NCBI GenBank assembly: GCA_015488885.1 | Contig: WFMW01000012.1 | Location: forward strand, 1-38,353 | Direction: 5' to 3' | Length of the DNA: 38,353 nucleotides | Origin: Gammaproteobacteria bacterium | GTDB lineage: Bacteria > Pseudomonadota > Gammaproteobacteria > SZUA-229 | In this document: positions 7,535-16,395 of the stretch, piece after piece | Layout: each line of letters starts with the position of its first letter | Numbering within the stretch: the first letter of the stretch is position 1 | The notes under the pieces: generated by a model | The model's database searches: none | The model's input: the letters and a program-made list of their open reading frames with translations, nothing else | Told to the model about the DNA's origin: nothing | Made by a program: the position numbers and the translations under genes

Positions 7535-8407
7535 CTATCTGCCAGCCTGTTTCTGTAACTGATACCACCCCATCATACGCTGCCACATCGGCCCGGCAGC
7601 ACCTTTTGAGATAAGCTGGTCATCAAGTTTTACCACAGGTGCAATTTCACGGGTTGAACTGGCCAGCCATATTTCATCGGCATGATACAATGCCTGCTGG
7701 CTGACCGGACGCTGGATAACAGGAATATTATTTTCCGTAGCCAGATCCAGAATAATCTCACGCGTAATACCGGATAGTAACTGATGCCCTGTTGGCGGTG
7801 TTATCAGCGTGTTACCATCAACCAGAAAAAGATTGCTCGCGGTGCCTTCAGTAACATAACCGTGTTTGACCAGAACCGCATCTTCAACCTTTGCCCGGGT
7901 TGCCTGCTGGCGCAACATCACACTGGCGACCAGTGAGGTGGATTTAATATCACAGGCATCCCAGCGAAAGTCTTCTATGGTAATGGCTTTTATACCTTTT
8001 GCAAGCAGCGCCAGATCGATTTCTTTTACCGGCAACACCATCATAAAAATAGTGGCAGGATACCCCGATTTTACGGTCAGATCCCGGGAGGGATAAACAC
8101 CACGGGAAATCTGCAGGTAGATAGCCCGGTTTTCACCCGGGTTTTTTTCCAGCACACGGGCAAATAATTGCATCCAGTCGCTATCAGACATGGGATTTTG
8201 CAGTGAGATACGGTCGAGGCTGTGTTGCAGGCGGCGTAAATGGGCATCGCCACGCAACAGTTTATGGCCAAATACCGGGATGACTTCATACACCCCGTCA
8301 CCAAATAAAAACCCGCGATCCATCACCGAAATTTTTGCTTCAGCCAGCGGCAGAAAACAACCGTTCAGATAAACCGTTTGTCGGGCGGCAGAAATGGGTG
8401 ATGACAT
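7535..8407 (-). CDS. dat: D-amino-acid transaminase (fold-type IV PLP enzyme)
   Basis: A 290-residue class IV aminotransferase. The PLP lysine is K155 (CDIKSTS), and the phosphate-binding EGTASNLF and the LLSGITRE motif follow. The N-terminus YLNGCFLPLAEAKISVMDRGFLFGDGVYE is typical of D-alanine/branched-chain transaminases. The family makes D-Glu or D-Ala from the 2-oxo acid, and the position just after dacA in a peptidoglycan cluster supports the D-amino-acid assignment over a branched-chain one. The gap to dacA is only four bases, so the two genes are likely translated from one mRNA. Confidence 0.85.
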   Translation of the reverse strand: MSSPISAARQTVYLNGCFLPLAEAKISVMDRGFLFGDGVYEVIPVFGHKLLRGDAHLRRLQHSLDRISLQNPMSDSDWMQLFARVLEKNPGENRAIYLQISRGVYPSRDLTVKSGYPATIFMMVLPVKEIDLALLAKGIKAITIEDFRWDACDIKSTSLVASVMLRQQATRAKVEDAVLVKHGYVTEGTASNLFLVDGNTLITPPTGHQLLSGITREIILDLATENNIPVIQRPVSQQALYHADEIWLASSTREIAPVVKLDDQLISKGAAGPMWQRMMGWYQLQKQAGR

Positions 8408-8411
8408 CGTG

Positions 8412-9611
8412 TTACTCGATCATCCGCAGAAAATAATCTTTAACCACCTGAAAAAGATTGCCTTTGTTAACCGTTTGCAAGGCAATTAATGGCGCACTAT
8501 TCAGCGGTTCATGATTCAATGAAACTTTCACCTCACCCAGTACATCCCCTTTTTTAACCGGTGCCTGAATGGTTTTATCAATGGTCACAGAGGCTTTCAT
8601 ATTTTTATAACTCCCTGTCGGAATAGTCACGTACAGATCTTTTGCCAGACCAAGCGGAATATGCTGTTGTTCACCCTGCCAGATACGTGGCTGTGACAGT
8701 ACCGCGCCCGCTTTATACAACAAATGTGTTTCAAAAAAACGAAACCCGTAGTTAAGTAATGACTGACTCACATCTGCCCGGGCTTTTTTACTTTTCGTTC
8801 CCAGCACCACTGAAATCAACCGCGTACCAGCACGTTTTGCCGAGGTGACCAGACAGTATCCGGCCGAATCAGTATGGCCGGTTTTCAGGCCATCAACACT
8901 TTTATCACGCCACAATAACTTGTTGCGGTTATACTGTTTGATATGGTTGTAGGTAAATGATTTCTCCGCATACAGTTTATAATGATTGGGGAAATCGCGG
9001 ATAATCGCTCTGGCCAGTGTGGCAATATCTCTCGCTGTGGTCAAATGCGCCTTATCTGGCCAGCCGGTGGCATTAACAAAATGGGTACTGTCCATCCCCA
9101 GTTTTTTTGCATACTGATTCATTAATGATACAAAGGCATCTTCTGAACCCGCGACATGTTCGGCCAGCGCCACCGCCGCATCATTACCCGACTGAATAAT
9201 CATGCCTTTTAATAACTCATGCACAGGAACCTTGCTGCCCACTTCCAGATACATACGTGAACCACCCATACGCCAGGCTTTTTCGCTCACCGTCACCTTG
9301 TCATCCATTTTCAGACGACCAGCTTTAAGTTCATTATAAATCACATAGGCGGTCATTAATTTGGTAATACTGGCCGGTTCAATCTGCTTGTCTGCGGCTT
9401 TTTCTGCCAGTACATCGCCGCTGGCATAATCAATCAGAATGTAATTTCTCGCCGCCACATCCGGTGGTGCAGGCACCGGAACTGCCGCATAAAGAACAGA
9501 TAGATAACTGAATAGAAACAGGGTCAACAACAGAGATAAAACGAATTTTATCGGGGTCACTTTTGCTGTATTATTTTTTGTATGAAAAATAATCGTATTA
9601 AAAATAGTCAT
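8412..9611 (-). CDS. dacA: D-alanyl-D-alanine carboxypeptidase (PBP5/6 family)
   Basis: A serine peptidase that removes the terminal D-Ala from peptidoglycan pentapeptides. It has the SxxK motif in ASITKLM, SGNDAA as the SxN motif and KTGHTDSAG as the KTG motif. A C-terminal PBP5-type beta domain and an amphipathic anchor (VKDYFLRMIE) follow. The signal peptide is a hydrophobic run ending SYLSVLYAA. The start is uncertain: ATG 9611 is chosen, but GTG 9653 and GTG 9563 are also in frame and none has a clear ribosome-binding site. The sequence before the signal peptide is made of 15-bp tandem repeats, so the true N-terminus may be shorter. Confidence 0.93.
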   Translation of the reverse strand: MTIFNTIIFHTKNNTAKVTPIKFVLSLLLTLFLFSYLSVLYAAVPVPAPPDVAARNYILIDYASGDVLAEKAADKQIEPASITKLMTAYVIYNELKAGRLKMDDKVTVSEKAWRMGGSRMYLEVGSKVPVHELLKGMIIQSGNDAAVALAEHVAGSEDAFVSLMNQYAKKLGMDSTHFVNATGWPDKAHLTTARDIATLARAIIRDFPNHYKLYAEKSFTYNHIKQYNRNKLLWRDKSVDGLKTGHTDSAGYCLVTSAKRAGTRLISVVLGTKSKKARADVSQSLLNYGFRFFETHLLYKAGAVLSQPRIWQGEQQHIPLGLAKDLYVTIPTGSYKNMKASVTIDKTIQAPVKKGDVLGEVKVSLNHEPLNSAPLIALQTVNKGNLFQVVKDYFLRMIE

Positions 9612-9652
9612 ATTAAAAACGGTCGTATTAAAAATAGTCAAGATTAAACTCA
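9593..9652. repeat. 15-bp tandem repeats at the dacA 5' end
   Basis: TCGTATTAAAAATAG (9593-9607), TCATATTAAAAACGG (9608-9622), TCGTATTAAAAATAG (9623-9637) and a decayed fourth unit (TCAAGATTAAACTCA, 9638-9652) lie head to tail. They encode a repeating TIFNT/TVFNM peptide if translated on the minus strand. Repeat number could vary by slippage in steps of five codons. Confidence 0.85.
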
Positions 9653-9711
9653 CTTTAAAAAGTTATATGGATATGAACTGACTGGTATATTGGCTTATAT
9701 GAATAGAACGC

Positions 9712-10671
9712 CTAATTATACGTGATTATTTTTAACTTATGATGATTATGCTGTTTCAATTGTCCCATAAGTTGTCTGGCTACCCGGGTTGTTGGTAAAG
9801 GCCCGATTCTTACCCGGTAAAGTGTTCTGCCTTTTTTGCTTTCAATATGCAGGCGTACATCACTGAACCCCTCTCCCTGAAGTTTTCCCAATTGTTGCAG
9901 AGCATTTTCCTCCGTGGCAAAAGCAGCAACCTGAACGTAAATTTTATCTCCTGTTTTATTTCCTGATTGTACTGGAGCTTTAAATTGTGATGCCGATGTT
10001 GAGTGAGAAAATGCGCCATTGTTGGTATCAATAACCCGAATACTGACATTTGCAGTACCTGTTTTTGTCACACCCAGACGGGTAGCAGCGGCATACGAGA
10101 GGTCAATGATCCGGTTTTCATGAAAAGGCCCCCGGTCATTCACTCGCACAATCGCCTTACGCCCATTATCCCTGTTTGTCACCTCGACATAAACCGGAAT
10201 AGGCAGGGTTTTATGTGCTGCGGTCATTGCATACATATTATAATCTTCACCACTGGAGGTTTTCTGGCCATGAAATTTACGTCCGTACCAGGATGCTATA
10301 CCTTGCTGCGAAAAACCCTTTGCTGATTTCATAACATGATAGGTTTTCCCCAGTACGGTATAGCTATCTGGATTACCATATTTACTTTTTGTTACCGGTT
10401 GTACCACTGCATCAGGTATTTCATCCCAGTGTTTATGGTAATTAACTGGCGCGCTATCACGAACACTGCAAGAAGACACCATAAAGGTTAACGATAGAAC
10501 CAGCCATAACGATTGAACCAGCCATAACGAAACCAGACCTTGAGGTAGTACAGACGCAAAAGAAAAATGTAATAAATCTTCACTGCTTGAGGTACAAACC
10601 CCGGTTAATGGCTGGCAAGCAACCTGATTAACAAAAAGCAGGGGGATTTTAGCTGTTTTTGCTCGCGCCAT
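9712..10671 (-). CDS. rlpA: RlpA, septal-ring lytic transglycosylase/SPOR lipoprotein
   Basis: A 319-residue protein. A signal region (about 45-66) ends in a possible lipobox with Cys (MVSSCS). It is followed by a double-psi beta-barrel domain (GIASWYGRKFHGQKTSSGE to NDRGPFHENRIIDLS, about residues 124-190) with the expected catalytic Asp region, and a SPOR domain that binds denuded glycan (about 240-319). RlpA cleaves glycan strands without stem peptides at the septum in Pseudomonas. The stretch before the signal is unusually long, so the real start may be internal. An 18-bp tandem duplication lengthens the hydrophobic core (SLWLVQ-SLWLVL). It sits between dacA and mltB. Confidence 0.92.
   Translation of the reverse strand: MARAKTAKIPLLFVNQVACQPLTGVCTSSSEDLLHFSFASVLPQGLVSLWLVQSLWLVLSLTFMVSSCSVRDSAPVNYHKHWDEIPDAVVQPVTKSKYGNPDSYTVLGKTYHVMKSAKGFSQQGIASWYGRKFHGQKTSSGEDYNMYAMTAAHKTLPIPVYVEVTNRDNGRKAIVRVNDRGPFHENRIIDLSYAAATRLGVTKTGTANVSIRVIDTNNGAFSHSTSASQFKAPVQSGNKTGDKIYVQVAAFATEENALQQLGKLQGEGFSDVRLHIESKKGRTLYRVRIGPLPTTRVARQLMGQLKQHNHHKLKIITYN
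10492..10527. repeat. 18-bp tandem duplication in the rlpA signal-peptide region
   Basis: CGATAGAACCAGCCATAA (10492-10509) and CGATTGAACCAGCCATAA (10510-10527) differ by one base. A shorter third echo follows (CGAAACCAG). In rlpA this duplicates six codons of the hydrophobic signal core in frame. Confidence 0.85.
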
Positions 10672-10742
10672 GATTACTCGTCAATTGCATCGGTACAAAG
10701 CTATCAGAATACCCGCTAACTGAATCCGCTGCATCACAACTT

Positions 10743-11729
10743 TTATTCATAGCTTTTAATAGCCTGACTTAACTGAAATACCGCCATGGCATACAGGGCA
10801 CTATGGTTATAACGGGTAATAACATAAAAATTATTTAATCCCAGCCAGTACTCATTACCCTCTTTACCAGCAAGTTTTAGTAATGTTACCTGCGTATCAG
10901 CAGACAGGCCGGGAACACCTGTTACCCCTTCATCACGTAAAACACTGATGCTGACATAAGGTTCCAGTTTGTTTTTTGCGGGGACAATATCAGTATTTTT
11001 TAACTGCACACGATGTGCGATGGTTTCACCTCGATGCCAGCCATGTTCACTGAAATAATGTGCCACACTGCCTACCACATCAGGCAGACTATGCCACAGA
11101 TCACGTTTACCATCGCCATCAAAATCAACCGCATACTGACGATAACTGCTGGAAATAAATTGCGGCATACCCATGGCACCAGCATAAGACCCGGTCATTT
11201 CATTAACATTAATGTGTTCTTCTCTGGATAACAGTAAAAAAGCTTTGAGTTCACTTTTAAAAAAAGTGGCTCGCGGTGGGTAATCGAAACTAAGCGTTGT
11301 TAATGAATCAAACACTGTATATTTACCGGTATGTTTACCATAATAGGTTTCCACCCCGATAATTGCGGCAATAATTTCTGCCGGCACCCCGTATTTCTGT
11401 TCCGCTCTATTCAATAATGTACGATGCGCCTGAAGAAACTCTTTACCTTTGTTAATCCGCCTGCGACTCAGGAAAATAGGTCGATACTGTGCCCAGGTGA
11501 GCGTTTTTTCTGCGGGTTTTGCGATCGCCTCAAGAACATTGTCGAGACGTTTGGCACTGGCAAATTGCCGGGTTAATGCTGCTCGGTTAAAACCATGCTG
11601 GGTTACCATCTCAGTAATAAATGCCTGCACATCTTCACGTTGTGCATAATTGGCATAAGCACTGGCAGATAGAAAAATTGCACCGATTAAAAACAGGCAG
11701 TTACATGTCAATTTGATATTTTTTTTCAC
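10743..11729 (-). CDS. mltB: Lytic murein transglycosylase B
   Basis: A 328-residue MltB-type enzyme that cuts the MurNAc-GlcNAc bond and forms 1,6-anhydro-muropeptides. The catalytic Glu is E127 (IIGVETYYG). PRATFFKSELKAFLLL, GAMGMPQFISSSYR and DFDGDGKRDLW follow as in the family. The N-terminus is a signal peptide ending ASAYA without a lipobox, so the enzyme is probably soluble in the periplasm, unlike E. coli MltB. The start is GTG 11729, with AGGAAGAGAG a short way upstream. It lies between rodA and rlpA in the wall cluster. Confidence 0.94.
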   Translation of the reverse strand: MKKNIKLTCNCLFLIGAIFLSASAYANYAQREDVQAFITEMVTQHGFNRAALTRQFASAKRLDNVLEAIAKPAEKTLTWAQYRPIFLSRRRINKGKEFLQAHRTLLNRAEQKYGVPAEIIAAIIGVETYYGKHTGKYTVFDSLTTLSFDYPPRATFFKSELKAFLLLSREEHINVNEMTGSYAGAMGMPQFISSSYRQYAVDFDGDGKRDLWHSLPDVVGSVAHYFSEHGWHRGETIAHRVQLKNTDIVPAKNKLEPYVSISVLRDEGVTGVPGLSADTQVTLLKLAGKEGNEYWLGLNNFYVITRYNHSALYAMAVFQLSQAIKSYE

Positions 11730-11793
11730 CGGTGTTGCTCTCTTCCTGTAAAATTAAAACCTGTTATTTTTTTATCCGTCATTTTTTTATCGT

Positions 11794-12930
11794 TCATTTC
11801 GTTACCAGTCGGCGGTGCGTACTAATTGACATTAACATACCAAATCCAGCCATTAAGGTCACCATAGACGTACCACCATAGCTTACCAGCGGTAGAGGCA
11901 CACCAACAACTGGTAAAATACCTGAAACCATGCCTACATTAACAAAAAGATAAACAAAGAATGTCAGGCTCAGGCTGCCAGCAAGCAAACGCCCAAAGCT
12001 ATCCTGTGCATTGGCGGCAATATATAAACACCGAATGATAATAAATGCATAGATAGAAAGTAAAACCACCGCCCCCATGGTGCCAAATTCTTCAGAAAAC
12101 ACGGAGAAAATAAAATCTGTGGTCCGCTCAGGAATAAAGTCCAGTTGCGACTGTGTACCATTAAACCAGCCTTTCCCATAAAGCCCGCCAGAACCAATGG
12201 CTATTTTTGACTGAATAATATGGTAACCAGCCCCTAACGGATCACTTTCTGGATTAAGTAAAGTTAACACCCTTTGTTTCTGATAATCGTGCATAAACTG
12301 CCACAAAACCGGCACCGATGCGAGTACCGCCAGACCGGTACCCAATAAAACCCGCCATTGAATACCCCCGAAATAAACCACAAAAAAACCGGCAGTGACC
12401 ACCAGTAACGCCGTACCCAGATCAGGCTGCAAAGCAATTAATAGTGTCGGTACAGCAACTAATACTAAAGAAATTAATAACGATGGTAACCTGGGTGGTA
12501 GCGGTTTTTCAGATAAGTACCATGCCAGCATCATTGGTGTAACCAGTTTCATCATTTCCGATGGTTGAAACTTGACCACATATAGATTCAACCAGCGCTG
12601 TGCACCTTTACCCACATCACCCGCCAGCAATACCAGAATCAACAGTGTTATCCCCACCGCAAAAAACCATGGTGCCCATAAATAAAGCTGTTGTTGTGGA
12701 ATCTGCGCAATCACAAACATTACCGTAAAAGCAATGGCCAGACGAATCATCTGCCGTTCTATCAAGGCCGTCGAACCGTCACCAGCACTGTACAGAATTA
12801 CCAGGCCAGCAGCCATTAGCATCAATAAACCAAATAATAATAATGGATCAATATGTAAAAATCGTAAAATTTTTGCAGTACGATTTTGATAGGCTGAATC
12901 AAAAAATTGTGCGCTATTATTTCGCATCAT
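11794..12930 (-). CDS. rodA: Rod-shape SEDS glycosyltransferase RodA
   Basis: A 378-residue polytopic membrane protein with about ten hydrophobic segments. It polymerises lipid II into glycan strands during elongation, as partner of PBP2. Family landmarks are KFQPSEMMKL, LIALQPDLGTALL, FIPERTTDFIFSVFSEEFG and the end VVGVPLPLVSYGGTSMVTLM. The first ATG (12930) overlaps the end of mrdA by 14 bases, so the pair is translationally coupled; this is the normal mrdA-mrdB arrangement. Confidence 0.97.
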   Translation of the reverse strand: MMRNNSAQFFDSAYQNRTAKILRFLHIDPLLLFGLLMLMAAGLVILYSAGDGSTALIERQMIRLAIAFTVMFVIAQIPQQQLYLWAPWFFAVGITLLILVLLAGDVGKGAQRWLNLYVVKFQPSEMMKLVTPMMLAWYLSEKPLPPRLPSLLISLVLVAVPTLLIALQPDLGTALLVVTAGFFVVYFGGIQWRVLLGTGLAVLASVPVLWQFMHDYQKQRVLTLLNPESDPLGAGYHIIQSKIAIGSGGLYGKGWFNGTQSQLDFIPERTTDFIFSVFSEEFGTMGAVVLLSIYAFIIIRCLYIAANAQDSFGRLLAGSLSLTFFVYLFVNVGMVSGILPVVGVPLPLVSYGGTSMVTLMAGFGMLMSISTHRRLVTK

Positions 12931-14782
12931 TGGTCGTTATGTATTTTTTTATATAATTTTTGATTAAATCACGGGCAATCGGAGCCATATGACTACCATG
13001 TTCACCGTTTTCGGCCACAACTGCAACAGCCAGTACCGGATGCCCTACCGGCCCAAAGCCAATAAACAAACCATGGTCACGTAATTTTTTGGCAATGGTT
13101 GCTTTATCATATTTTGCATCCTGAGCAATACCAAAAACCTGTGCAGTACCCGTTTTGCCTGCCATTTTAAATTTCATCCCCCAACCGGTAGCTCGCGCCG
13201 TTCCATGTGGGCCGTGAACCACCAGTTCCATCGCATTATCAATACGATCCCAGTTATGTTTATTGTGTAGTTTAATGCGCTCATGCGGTGGGTTAAGCGG
13301 GATAATTTTATCACCATCAGCAACATGAATGGCTTTGAGTAGTCTGGGCTGAAAACGTTCCCCACGACTGGCCAACGTTGCCGTGGCCGAAGCCAGTTGT
13401 ATTGGCGTAACCAGCATATAACCCTGTCCAATGCCAGCAATAAGTGTTTCCCCCGGATACCAGATTTTACCACGATTTTTCTTTTTCCATTCTGTCGAGG
13501 GTAATATCCCCTTGCGTTCACCATATAAATCAATGCCCGTTTTTTGACCAAAACCAAATTTTGCCAGGAAATCATGGATCTTATCTATCCCCATACGATG
13601 AGCCAGCTCATAAAAATATACATCACATGACTGTTCTATCGCTGTTTCAAAATTAACTTTTCCGTGGCCCCATTTTTTCCAGTCACGGTATTTTCGCTTT
13701 GTTTTATCACCCGGTAATAAATAATAACCTTTACAGTTAACGATTTCATTCGGATCAATGGATCCCGTATCTAGCCCCCCCAGGCCAATAAAAGGTTTTA
13801 AGGTCGATCCCGGAGGATATTGTCCGAAAATAGCCCGGTTAAATAATGGTTTATTATCACCGTGTTGCAGTTTATTGTAATCCTTATAACTAATACCATG
13901 GACAAAAAGATTGGGATCAAACATAGGTTTGCTAACAAAAACGACCACCGCGCCCGTGTCTGGCTCTATCGCAATGACTGAACCGGCCAGATCACCTAAA
14001 GCGATTTCTGCCTGCTTTTGTAAAGCCATATCCAGATTCAGAATCAGGTCATTTCCTGGTACAGGCGCGACTTTGTCGATGACACGGAGAATACGCCCCT
14101 GAGCATTGACCTCAACATCCTGATGACCAACCGTACCGTGCAGCTGTTTTTCATAAAACTTTTCCAGACCACTTTTACCGATATAATTCGATCCCCGGTA
14201 ATTTCCCACATCGATATGGCGCAGGTCTTTTTCATTAATACGCCCCACATAACCAATAGCATGAGATGCCGATTCACCCTGAGGATAATATCGGCTAAGC
14301 CTGGCTTTGACATCCACCCCGGGAAAGCGATAACGGTTTACCGCCAGTCGCGCAACCTCCTTTTCATCGAGATGTGTACGCAGAGCAATGCGTTGAAATG
14401 AACGTTTAACCTTGAGTTGTTTATGAAAATTTTCAAGGTCCGCATCACTTAAACTTACAATCTTACTTAATTCCCTGAGTGTTGCAGTCATATCCTTTAC
14501 CTGTTCAGGAATAATTTCCAGATGATAGGTTGGAATATTTTCTGCCAGCAAAACACCATTACGGTCATAAATCAGCCCGCGATTAGGAGGCAAGGCCATC
14601 AGACGGATACGATTACTTTCTGATAACTTTGAAAAATGAGAGTAATCAACAACTTGCAGCCATGCCAGACGAACCAGTAAACCGCCTATTAAAATCAGCG
14701 CGATGATGACAGCAACAATGACACGTATTCTAAATAGATAGACTTCATAAGAATGATCAGAAACATGGGATTTATAAGACAT
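12917..14782 (-). CDS. mrdA: Penicillin-binding protein 2, elongasome transpeptidase
   Basis: A 621-residue class B PBP that crosslinks peptidoglycan in the elongasome with RodA. One membrane segment lies near residues 20-42, followed by the pedestal domain (NRGLIYDRNGVLLAEN, from about 67). The active-site S326-T-L-K329 is in YPPGSTLKPF, S385-C-D is the SxN-type motif, and KTGTAQ follows. The length matches E. coli PBP2 (633). It is the first gene of the minus-strand wall cluster, and its promoter should be in the 303-base gap facing adk. Confidence 0.97.
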   Translation of the reverse strand: MSYKSHVSDHSYEVYLFRIRVIVAVIIALILIGGLLVRLAWLQVVDYSHFSKLSESNRIRLMALPPNRGLIYDRNGVLLAENIPTYHLEIIPEQVKDMTATLRELSKIVSLSDADLENFHKQLKVKRSFQRIALRTHLDEKEVARLAVNRYRFPGVDVKARLSRYYPQGESASHAIGYVGRINEKDLRHIDVGNYRGSNYIGKSGLEKFYEKQLHGTVGHQDVEVNAQGRILRVIDKVAPVPGNDLILNLDMALQKQAEIALGDLAGSVIAIEPDTGAVVVFVSKPMFDPNLFVHGISYKDYNKLQHGDNKPLFNRAIFGQYPPGSTLKPFIGLGGLDTGSIDPNEIVNCKGYYLLPGDKTKRKYRDWKKWGHGKVNFETAIEQSCDVYFYELAHRMGIDKIHDFLAKFGFGQKTGIDLYGERKGILPSTEWKKKNRGKIWYPGETLIAGIGQGYMLVTPIQLASATATLASRGERFQPRLLKAIHVADGDKIIPLNPPHERIKLHNKHNWDRIDNAMELVVHGPHGTARATGWGMKFKMAGKTGTAQVFGIAQDAKYDKATIAKKLRDHGLFIGFGPVGHPVLAVAVVAENGEHGSHMAPIARDLIKNYIKKYITTNDAK

Positions 14783-15085
14783 ATAACTCGAATATTAAGA
14801 TAAGCAACGCTATGACAAGCAACAGGATCCTGATATTAATTAACCATTAATGATTGTTGAACGTCCATTTAATAAAAATTAATAAAAATTTGACACAAGT
14901 TATGAGTAATTGACACAAGTATGAGTAATTTATGAGTAATTATATCTGTTTTACACTTTTTGTGGCTCGACAATTGTGTAACAATCGATAAAATCCACCT
15001 GTCGTATTCATAATCATACGTTTTATACAGATAAATATACGGATAAAAACTAAAACAAGCTAAAAAAGCATGATGGAGTCTAGCA
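14783..15085. promoter_or_regulatory. Divergent intergenic region mrdA/adk with short tandem repeats
   Basis: This 303-base AT-rich gap must hold the promoters for mrdA (minus) and adk (plus). From about 14868 to 14942 it carries overlapping short repeats: TTAATAAAAA twice, TTGACACAAG twice and TATGAGTAAT three times. No confident promoter or terminator can be picked. The adk ribosome-binding site is TGGAG at about 15073-15077. Confidence 0.6.
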
Positions 15086-16243
15086 ATGAAACTGATTTTA
15101 ATTGGGGCGCCTGGCTCAGGAAAAGGCACTCAGGCAAAATATCTGAAAGAAAAATATCATATTCCGCAAATTTCTACCGGTGAGTTATTACGTGCTGCGG
15201 TGACGGCACAAACACCGCTGGGCAGACAGGCAAAAACTATTATGGATGCTGGCCAGCTTGTACCCAATGACATTGTTATTGGTATGATTCGTGAACGTGT
15301 CAGTCGCCCGGATGCCGATCAGGGTTTTATCCTCGATGGCTTTCCGCGTAATATCGCCCAGGCCGAAGCACTGTACGATATTCTTGATAAACTCGGCAAA
15401 CCCATCGATGCTGTCTTGCAGTTTGAGGCAAATGCTGAATTGTTAATTCAACGCATGACCGGGCGACTCACCTGTATTTCCTGTGGCACTCTGTTTAACC
15501 TCTACACTCAACCACCTGCAATCGACGATCACTGCGATGAATGTGGCGGCATTCTGCAACATCGCAGTGATGATAATGAACAAGCTATAGAACGCCGTCT
15601 GCAAATTTTTGAGAACCTCACTAAGCCTGTTAGCGATTTTTACAAACAGCAGGGGATTTTGCATATACTCGATGCACAGGGTGATATTAATGAAGTGATT
15701 AAACGTATTAAATCAGCCTTACGTGGCTTACGCCCCCGACGCAGCCCGGTTAAACCCATGTTTGAAGCAGAACAGGCCAGTACCAGAAATAAACTGGCTA
15801 TCACCCATACAAAAATGGAAGCACGTGAACCCAAAATTCGCCCACCAAAAAAAATCAAAACCTTAACAGGTAATACAACCGTAAAAAAAATAGAAATTGA
15901 AGTGGTACGTCCAGAAGTTATACGTAAACCCAAAGCAGCCTCAGCCAGAAAAAAGACGACCCTGAAAAAAACAACCAAAAAAAAAGCACCCGATCATCAA
16001 ACCAGCACAGTTAGAACCACACCAGCCCAATCTATTGATAAACATGCCATTGATGACCAGGCAGATACTCAACAGTTGCTTACCCTGCAACTGAAGACAA
16101 TGGAATCAGAACTCAGAGCGGCCAAACTACAGCTAAAACAAATTAAAAATACCGAAAAGGCATTATTAAAAGCAGAAAAAAACAAAGATATAGCACGGCA
16201 GAAAGGCTTAAAAGAAGAAATTGCACAGCTAAAGAAGCTCTGA
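15086..16243 (+). CDS. adk: Adenylate kinase with a 170-residue basic, coiled-coil C-terminal extension
   Basis: Residues 1-215 are a complete adenylate kinase (ATP + AMP = 2 ADP): P-loop GAPGSGKGT at 7-15, the AMP-site STGELLR and LDGFPRN, and a zinc-type LID with four cysteines C130, C133, C150 and C153. Residues 216-385 are not part of the known enzyme. They form a proline/lysine-rich linker, a histone-H1-like lysine run (about 283-301, RKKTTLKKTTKKK) and a charged helical stretch likely to be a coiled coil (about 325-385, LKTMESELRAAKLQLKQ). Standard Adk is about 215 residues. There is no internal stop or frameshift, so the fusion looks real. The tail may bind nucleic acid or tether the enzyme; that is inference. 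Confidence 0.95.
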   Translation: MKLILIGAPGSGKGTQAKYLKEKYHIPQISTGELLRAAVTAQTPLGRQAKTIMDAGQLVPNDIVIGMIRERVSRPDADQGFILDGFPRNIAQAEALYDILDKLGKPIDAVLQFEANAELLIQRMTGRLTCISCGTLFNLYTQPPAIDDHCDECGGILQHRSDDNEQAIERRLQIFENLTKPVSDFYKQQGILHILDAQGDINEVIKRIKSALRGLRPRRSPVKPMFEAEQASTRNKLAITHTKMEAREPKIRPPKKIKTLTGNTTVKKIEIEVVRPEVIRKPKAASARKKTTLKKTTKKKAPDHQTSTVRTTPAQSIDKHAIDDQADTQQLLTLQLKTMESELRAAKLQLKQIKNTEKALLKAEKNKDIARQKGLKEEIAQLKKL

Positions 16244-16395
16244 ACAAGCCAGGATGATAATCTATTTTTTTCATCCTTACAGATTCCTGTAAATATTTTC
16301 TGCTCATAGCAGAAAAATTGCTGATCATCTTCTATAATCCGGTGAAAATCCTGAAAAATCATCAACTAGCATTTATTATTTTAAGGCCAGTTATT

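Noticed and set aside
15086-16243. Adk tail considered as a second gene read through by a sequencing error
   Set aside because: There is no frame change and no start signal near codon 216; the tail is continuous in the same frame.
16244-16290. AGGATGA...TCATCCT after adk considered as a terminator
   Set aside because: Only 7-bp arms with a T-rich loop and no T-run after the stem; not convincing.
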